Translations under genes and position numbers: made by a program
In this document: positions 60,598 to 64,000 of the stretch, piece after piece
How the letters are laid out: each line of letters begins with the position of its first letter
Position numbering within the stretch: the first letter of the stretch is position 1
Assembly (NCBI RefSeq): GCF_002240355.1
Contig: NZ_CP016353.1
Coordinates: 2,778,501-2,842,500, forward strand
DNA: 64,000 nucleotides
Direction of reading: 5' to 3'
Source of the DNA: Prauserella marina
GTDB lineage: Bacteria; Actinomycetota; Actinomycetes; Mycobacteriales; Pseudonocardiaceae
The notes under the pieces: generated by a model
Databases searched by the model: none
What the model was told of the DNA's origin: nothing
Seen by the model: the letters and a program-made list of their open reading frames with translations, nothing else

Positions 60598-63500
60598 CGA
60601 AGGAGCTCCCGTGCCCGTGCCCGGGCCGTGGCTCGCCCACGGCCCGGGTCCGGGGGCGGTGCTGGGGAAGCTTGGGATATGACGTCGTTTTCGCGCGCGG
60701 TGGAGCCGATCCGGTCGGCGATGACCGCGGCGAGATCGTCGGCGGTGGCGTTGGCGAGCAGGTCGACGACGGTGAGTTCGGGGTCGATCTCGGCGCTGAG
60801 TTTCCGCTGCGCTTGCACGAGCGTGAGTGAGGTCGCCCCGAGTTGGAAGAACGGTGTCGATCCGTCGATGTCGGTGCGCAGCAGTTCGGCGAACACGCGG
60901 CGGACCGCGTCACCGGCTCGCCGCAAGGCCGTTCCGCCGCGCCGGGCCGGCTCGGCGCTCGCGTGGGGCTGGGCAAGCGCGAGTGTTTCGGCGCCGGGCG
61001 GGTCGGCGCTCAGCGCGAGTTCGACCAGTGTGCCGTCGCGCTGTCTCTGGCGGGGACTCAGCCCCTCGGCCGTCGCGGTAGTCAGCAGTCGGCGTCCCTG
61101 CTCGCCCGCCGCGCTCATTCCGTCCACAAGGGACAGCGAGCCCGCGCTGAGCGTGATCGTGACGTCGAGGCCGCTGCGGCACGCCTCGGCCAGCGCCTCG
61201 GCGAGCGCGCCGGGCGCGGGTGCCTCGGACGTCACCTCTGGCACCGTCGCTTCGCCTCGGGCGTAGGGATTGCCAAGAGCCTGATAGTCGATCTTCCCGT
61301 TCGCGGTGACCGGGAACTCGTCCACTGGCACGAACCGGCTCGGCACCATGTACTCGGGAACGTGGGCCCGCAACCGAGTCCGCAGCTCCTGATCGTCGGC
61401 AACCGCGTCGCCGTGCCCCGCGACGTAGGCCACGAGCCGGGGTCGATCGTCGGGGCCGGGAACGGAAAGGGCGACCGATTTGCGGACGTCGGCGAGGCGA
61501 TCGAGCACCGACTCGACCTCGCCCAGCTCGATGCGGTGCCCCCGGATCTTGACTTGCCGGTCGAGCCTGCCGAGGAATTCGATGGTGCCGTCGTAGCGCC
61601 AGCGGCCCATGTCGCCCGTGCGGTACAACCTGCCGAGTTCGGGGTGGGTGATGAACCGTTCGGCCGTTTGCCGCGGGTCGCCGACGTAGCCTCGGGCCAG
61701 ACCGCCGCCACCGATGTGGAGTTCACCCGGCTGTCCAGCCGGTTTCGGGGAGCCGTTCTCGTCGAGGATGTGGAAACTCTGGCCGCGCAGGGCCCTGCCG
61801 TAGGGAATGCTGCGCCACGAAGGCGGAACCTCGCCGATGGGATGACAGATCGACCAGATCGATCCCTCGGTCGCCCCGCCGAGGCTCACCACCGTCGCCT
61901 CCGGCGCCAGCGCGCGGATGCGGTCGGGCAGGGTCACCGGAATCCAGTCGGCTGACAGGAACACCAGGCGCAGCGACGAGAACGCGGCGCGGGCGAGTCC
62001 GGGGTCGACCTCGGCGTACTCGACGAGCATCTCCATCAGCGCGGGGGCCGTGTTCCACAGCGTGACCCCGTGTTCGCGCATCAGTTCGAGCCAGTGACCT
62101 GGATCGCGTTGCCGCGCCGCCTCGGGGAGTACGAGCGCGCCACCGGTGCCCAGTACGCCGAAGACGTCGTGCACCGAAAGGTCGAAGCTGAACGCCGAGA
62201 GCGCCAGCATGCGATCCTCGGCGCGGAGGGGGAAGCGGTCGACCAGGTCGTCGATCGTGGTGCGCGCGGCGCGGTGCTCGATGGCGACGCCCTTGGGCTT
62301 GCCGGTCGAACCGGAGGTGAAGATGACGTAGGCGAGGTCGTCCGGCGCCGGTCTCTGGACATCGGGTCCTGGGACATCGGGTACCGGCACGGCGATGGTG
62401 CCGTCCTGGCGAAGGTCGTGCACGGTCACCTCGTCCGGCCAGCACCCGGACGTGCCACCGGCGACGAGCGCGTGACGGATACCGGCCTGCTCGCACACGG
62501 AGGCCACGCGGTTCGCGGGCCACGACGGTTCGACGGGCACGTACCCCGCGCCGCTCGCGCAAATGCCCAGCATCGCGACGATCTGCGCTGGACCCTTCTC
62601 AGCTGAGACCGCGACGAGGTCGCCCGGACCGAGGCCAAGACCCGCCAGCGCGGCGCCGGTGCGGGCCGCGAGGGCCGTCAGTTCCTTGTGGCTGAGGGTC
62701 GCTGAGGGCCCGAGCAGCGCATCGGCGTCCGGCGCCAGGTTACCGGCGGCGTGCAGCGGGTCTGGCAACAGCGGTCCCGCCGCGCCGAACGGCGTGACGT
62801 CGAGTGATTCGGAAGGCAGGAACGACGGATCCCAGCCGAGCACGCGGTCGGTCCACGCCGAGGGGTCGTCGGCGAGCCTGCGCAGCAGCCGCAGGTGAGC
62901 CGTGAGCATGCCCTCGATGAACCCGTCGGGGAACGCGCCTTCCACGGTGTCCCAGCAGAACGTGAGCGCGCCGCGCTCGACGTAGACGATGTGGTCGAAC
63001 AGCACCTGTGGCGTCTGGGAGATCCCGAAAACCTCCTCGCCGAGCCAGGCTGCGGGATCGTCGCCGGTGGCGAGGCCGAGACCGCTGGTGAACACGACCG
63101 GGTAGCGCGGTTCCGGGTTGCCCGCCGCCCGCAGCGCTTCCACGCCGGAGACCGAACGGTGATCCAGGTCTGTCCAGAATCGACGGTTGGTCCGCAGCGC
63201 GTAGTCGGCGAACCCGGACCATCGCGCGGGATCGAGCACCGGTAGTTCGACGAGGACCGTCGAGGTGAAATCGCCGAGTACCGCCGAAAGGTCCTGATCG
63301 TCGGGCCGGTCGAAAAGTGTCGCGTTGAGACAGAACGGTTCGGTGGACCCCCAGCGATTGAGGGTCAGTCCGAACGCGGCGAGCAGCAGGCCGGTGGGGC
63401 TGAGTCCGTGCTCGGCGGCGCGGGCACGCAGCGCCGACCATTCCTGGGGCGGCAGTTGTCCTTTCGCCCTGGTGAACCGGTGTCCCCTGAGTTCGTGCGC

Positions 63501-64000
63501 CTGCTCGGCGACGGGGAGCGCGGGCCCGCCGGGAAGGGTGCCGACACGGGAAGCCCAGTAGGCGAGATCCTCGTCCCTGCGCCGTCGCCGCGCCGGATCG
63601 GCTTCACGAGCGCGCACGATCTCGGCGAACGTCGTCGGCTGTGTGGGTAGTTCGGCAGAGGGGTCGCCGACGAGCGTGCCCCATTCGGCGAGCAGGTGCA
63701 GCCATCCGGCGAAGTCGACGGCGAGGACGTCGATGCCGAGACACAGCCGGGTCCGGCCGCCCGGAAGGAAGATGGCGCTGAGGTCGAACAGCGGCCAGGT
63801 GTCGGAGGGGCGCACCTGATGGGAACGGTCGTCGCGCAACCGGCGCGCGTGTTCCTCGGCTTCGGCGGAGTCGAGGTGGCGCAGATCGGTGACGTCGATG
63901 TCGTAGTGGGCGACGGTGCCGAGAACGCGCTGCCGCGCGTCGGCGCCGACGACCATGCGCAGCATCGGATGCCGTCGTACGAGCCGGTTCCACGCGGTGG
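60594..64000 (-). CDS. NRPS: heterocyclization-adenylation-carrier (5' partial)
   Basis: The frame is open to the right edge, so the start is outside the window. Numbering from the Met at 63965: Cy domain (to about 375; Asp79 and Asp84 of DxxxxD intact), A domain (about 415-900; FTSGSTGKPKG, YRTGD, GRLDRQVKIRG, catalytic Lys891) and carrier (about 1015-1090; Ser1046 in LGATSL). Read by eye, the substrate pocket is close to the Cys code (D, L, H, N, F, S, L, I, W, K), so cysteine is predicted. About 115 residues between Lys891 and the carrier have no familiar match. An aryl carrier may lie beyond the edge, as in HMWP2. Confidence 0.93.
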   Translation of the reverse strand, partial: TAWNRLVRRHPMLRMVVGADARQRVLGTVAHYDIDVTDLRHLDSAEAEEHARRLRDDRSHQVRPSDTWPLFDLSAIFLPGGRTRLCLGIDVLAVDFAGWLHLLAEWGTLVGDPSAELPTQPTTFAEIVRAREADPARRRRRDEDLAYWASRVGTLPGGPALPVAEQAHELRGHRFTRAKGQLPPQEWSALRARAAEHGLSPTGLLLAAFGLTLNRWGSTEPFCLNATLFDRPDDQDLSAVLGDFTSTVLVELPVLDPARWSGFADYALRTNRRFWTDLDHRSVSGVEALRAAGNPEPRYPVVFTSGLGLATGDDPAAWLGEEVFGISQTPQVLFDHIVYVERGALTFCWDTVEGAFPDGFIEGMLTAHLRLLRRLADDPSAWTDRVLGWDPSFLPSESLDVTPFGAAGPLLPDPLHAAGNLAPDADALLGPSATLSHKELTALAARTGAALAGLGLGPGDLVAVSAEKGPAQIVAMLGICASGAGYVPVEPSWPANRVASVCEQAGIRHALVAGGTSGCWPDEVTVHDLRQDGTIAVPVPDVPGPDVQRPAPDDLAYVIFTSGSTGKPKGVAIEHRAARTTIDDLVDRFPLRAEDRMLALSAFSFDLSVHDVFGVLGTGGALVLPEAARQRDPGHWLELMREHGVTLWNTAPALMEMLVEYAEVDPGLARAAFSSLRLVFLSADWIPVTLPDRIRALAPEATVVSLGGATEGSIWSICHPIGEVPPSWRSIPYGRALRGQSFHILDENGSPKPAGQPGELHIGGGGLARGYVGDPRQTAERFITHPELGRLYRTGDMGRWRYDGTIEFLGRLDRQVKIRGHRIELGEVESVLDRLADVRKSVALSVPGPDDRPRLVAYVAGHGDAVADDQELRTRLRAHVPEYMVPSRFVPVDEFPVTANGKIDYQALGNPYARGEATVPEVTSEAPAPGALAEALAEACRSGLDVTITLSAGSLSLVDGMSAAGEQGRRLLTTATAEGLSPRQRQRDGTLVELALSADPPGAETLALAQPHASAEPARRGGTALRRAGDAVRRVFAELLRTDIDGSTPFFQLGATSLTLVQAQRKLSAEIDPELTVVDLLANATADDLAAVIADRIGSTARENDVISQASPAPPPDPGRGRATARARARELLR

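Noticed and set aside
1-64000. Insertion sequences, prophage, attachment sites, rRNA or tRNA genes
   Set aside because: No transposase, integrase or phage motif, no terminal repeats around the metallophore locus within the window, and no cloverleaf or rRNA sequence recognised by eye.

Overview
The window is about 70% G+C, with short intergenic gaps, many 1-, 4-, 8- and 11-bp gene overlaps and frequent GTG/TTG starts. It carries actinobacterial families: an ECF sigma factor paired with a DGPF protein, a GerW-type protein, an Rv1733c-like membrane protein, GTP-dependent PEP carboxykinase, a DrrAB-like ABC exporter with a NarL-type two-component system, and a PucR-type regulator. This points to a filamentous or mycolate-lineage actinomycete, most likely Pseudonocardiaceae (Amycolatopsis/Prauserella/Saccharomonospora type). 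The genus is a guess. I saw no rRNA, tRNA, CRISPR array or insertion sequence.

0-10 kb is a chromosomal mosaic: an outer-surface lipoprotein/BlaI-type repressor pair with its operator, a zinc alcohol dehydrogenase, a flavin monooxygenase diverging from a TetR regulator, an ECF sigma/DGPF pair, a BASS-type transporter, an SDR and PEP carboxykinase. 10-21.5 kb is a catabolic locus. An operon of enoyl-CoA hydratase, CaiB-type CoA-transferase and hydantoinase/oxoprolinase B and A subunits diverges from a GAF-PucR regulator, which is followed by an overlapping pair, class II HMG-CoA reductase and HMG-CoA lyase. Everything converges on HMG-CoA. 21.5-31 kb holds a MarR-controlled cupin/reductase pair with a clean operator, an ABC exporter with a two-component system, a perfect 50-bp palindrome, a poorly explained stretch near 29.2-29.8 kb, and a fatty acid desaturase preceded by a coupled small ORF. 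31-41 kb has an IclR-controlled CoA-transferase pair, a LysR-controlled aminotransferase/phosphotriesterase-like/MFS operon, an AlkD-type repair protein, a YigZ-type protein and a GerW-type protein.

41.4-64 kb, continuing off the right edge, is the main find: an NRPS-PKS metallophore locus whose parts match the yersiniabactin assembly line but are split differently. A heterocyclization-adenylation(Cys-like)-carrier protein (5' end off the window), a KS-AT-KR-carrier-Cy-TE protein and a carrier-Cy-carrier protein share one tightly coupled operon. That operon also encodes a complete nickel/oligopeptide-type ABC importer and two stand-alone methyltransferases. One methyltransferase looks like an excised PKS C-methylation domain and the other like an excised NRPS-embedded methyltransferase domain, the two activities that sit inside HMWP1 in yersiniabactin synthesis. 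The carrier domain expected between the last Cy and the TE is missing. Two 15-bp inverted repeats of the Zur/Fur 7-1-7 type lie in front of the accessory genes (methyltransferases, saccharopine-dehydrogenase-like reductase, CPFC flavoprotein). My model is a zinc-regulated thiazoline metallophore with its own Cnt/Nik-like importer. The metal, the product and the trans-acting roles are inferences.
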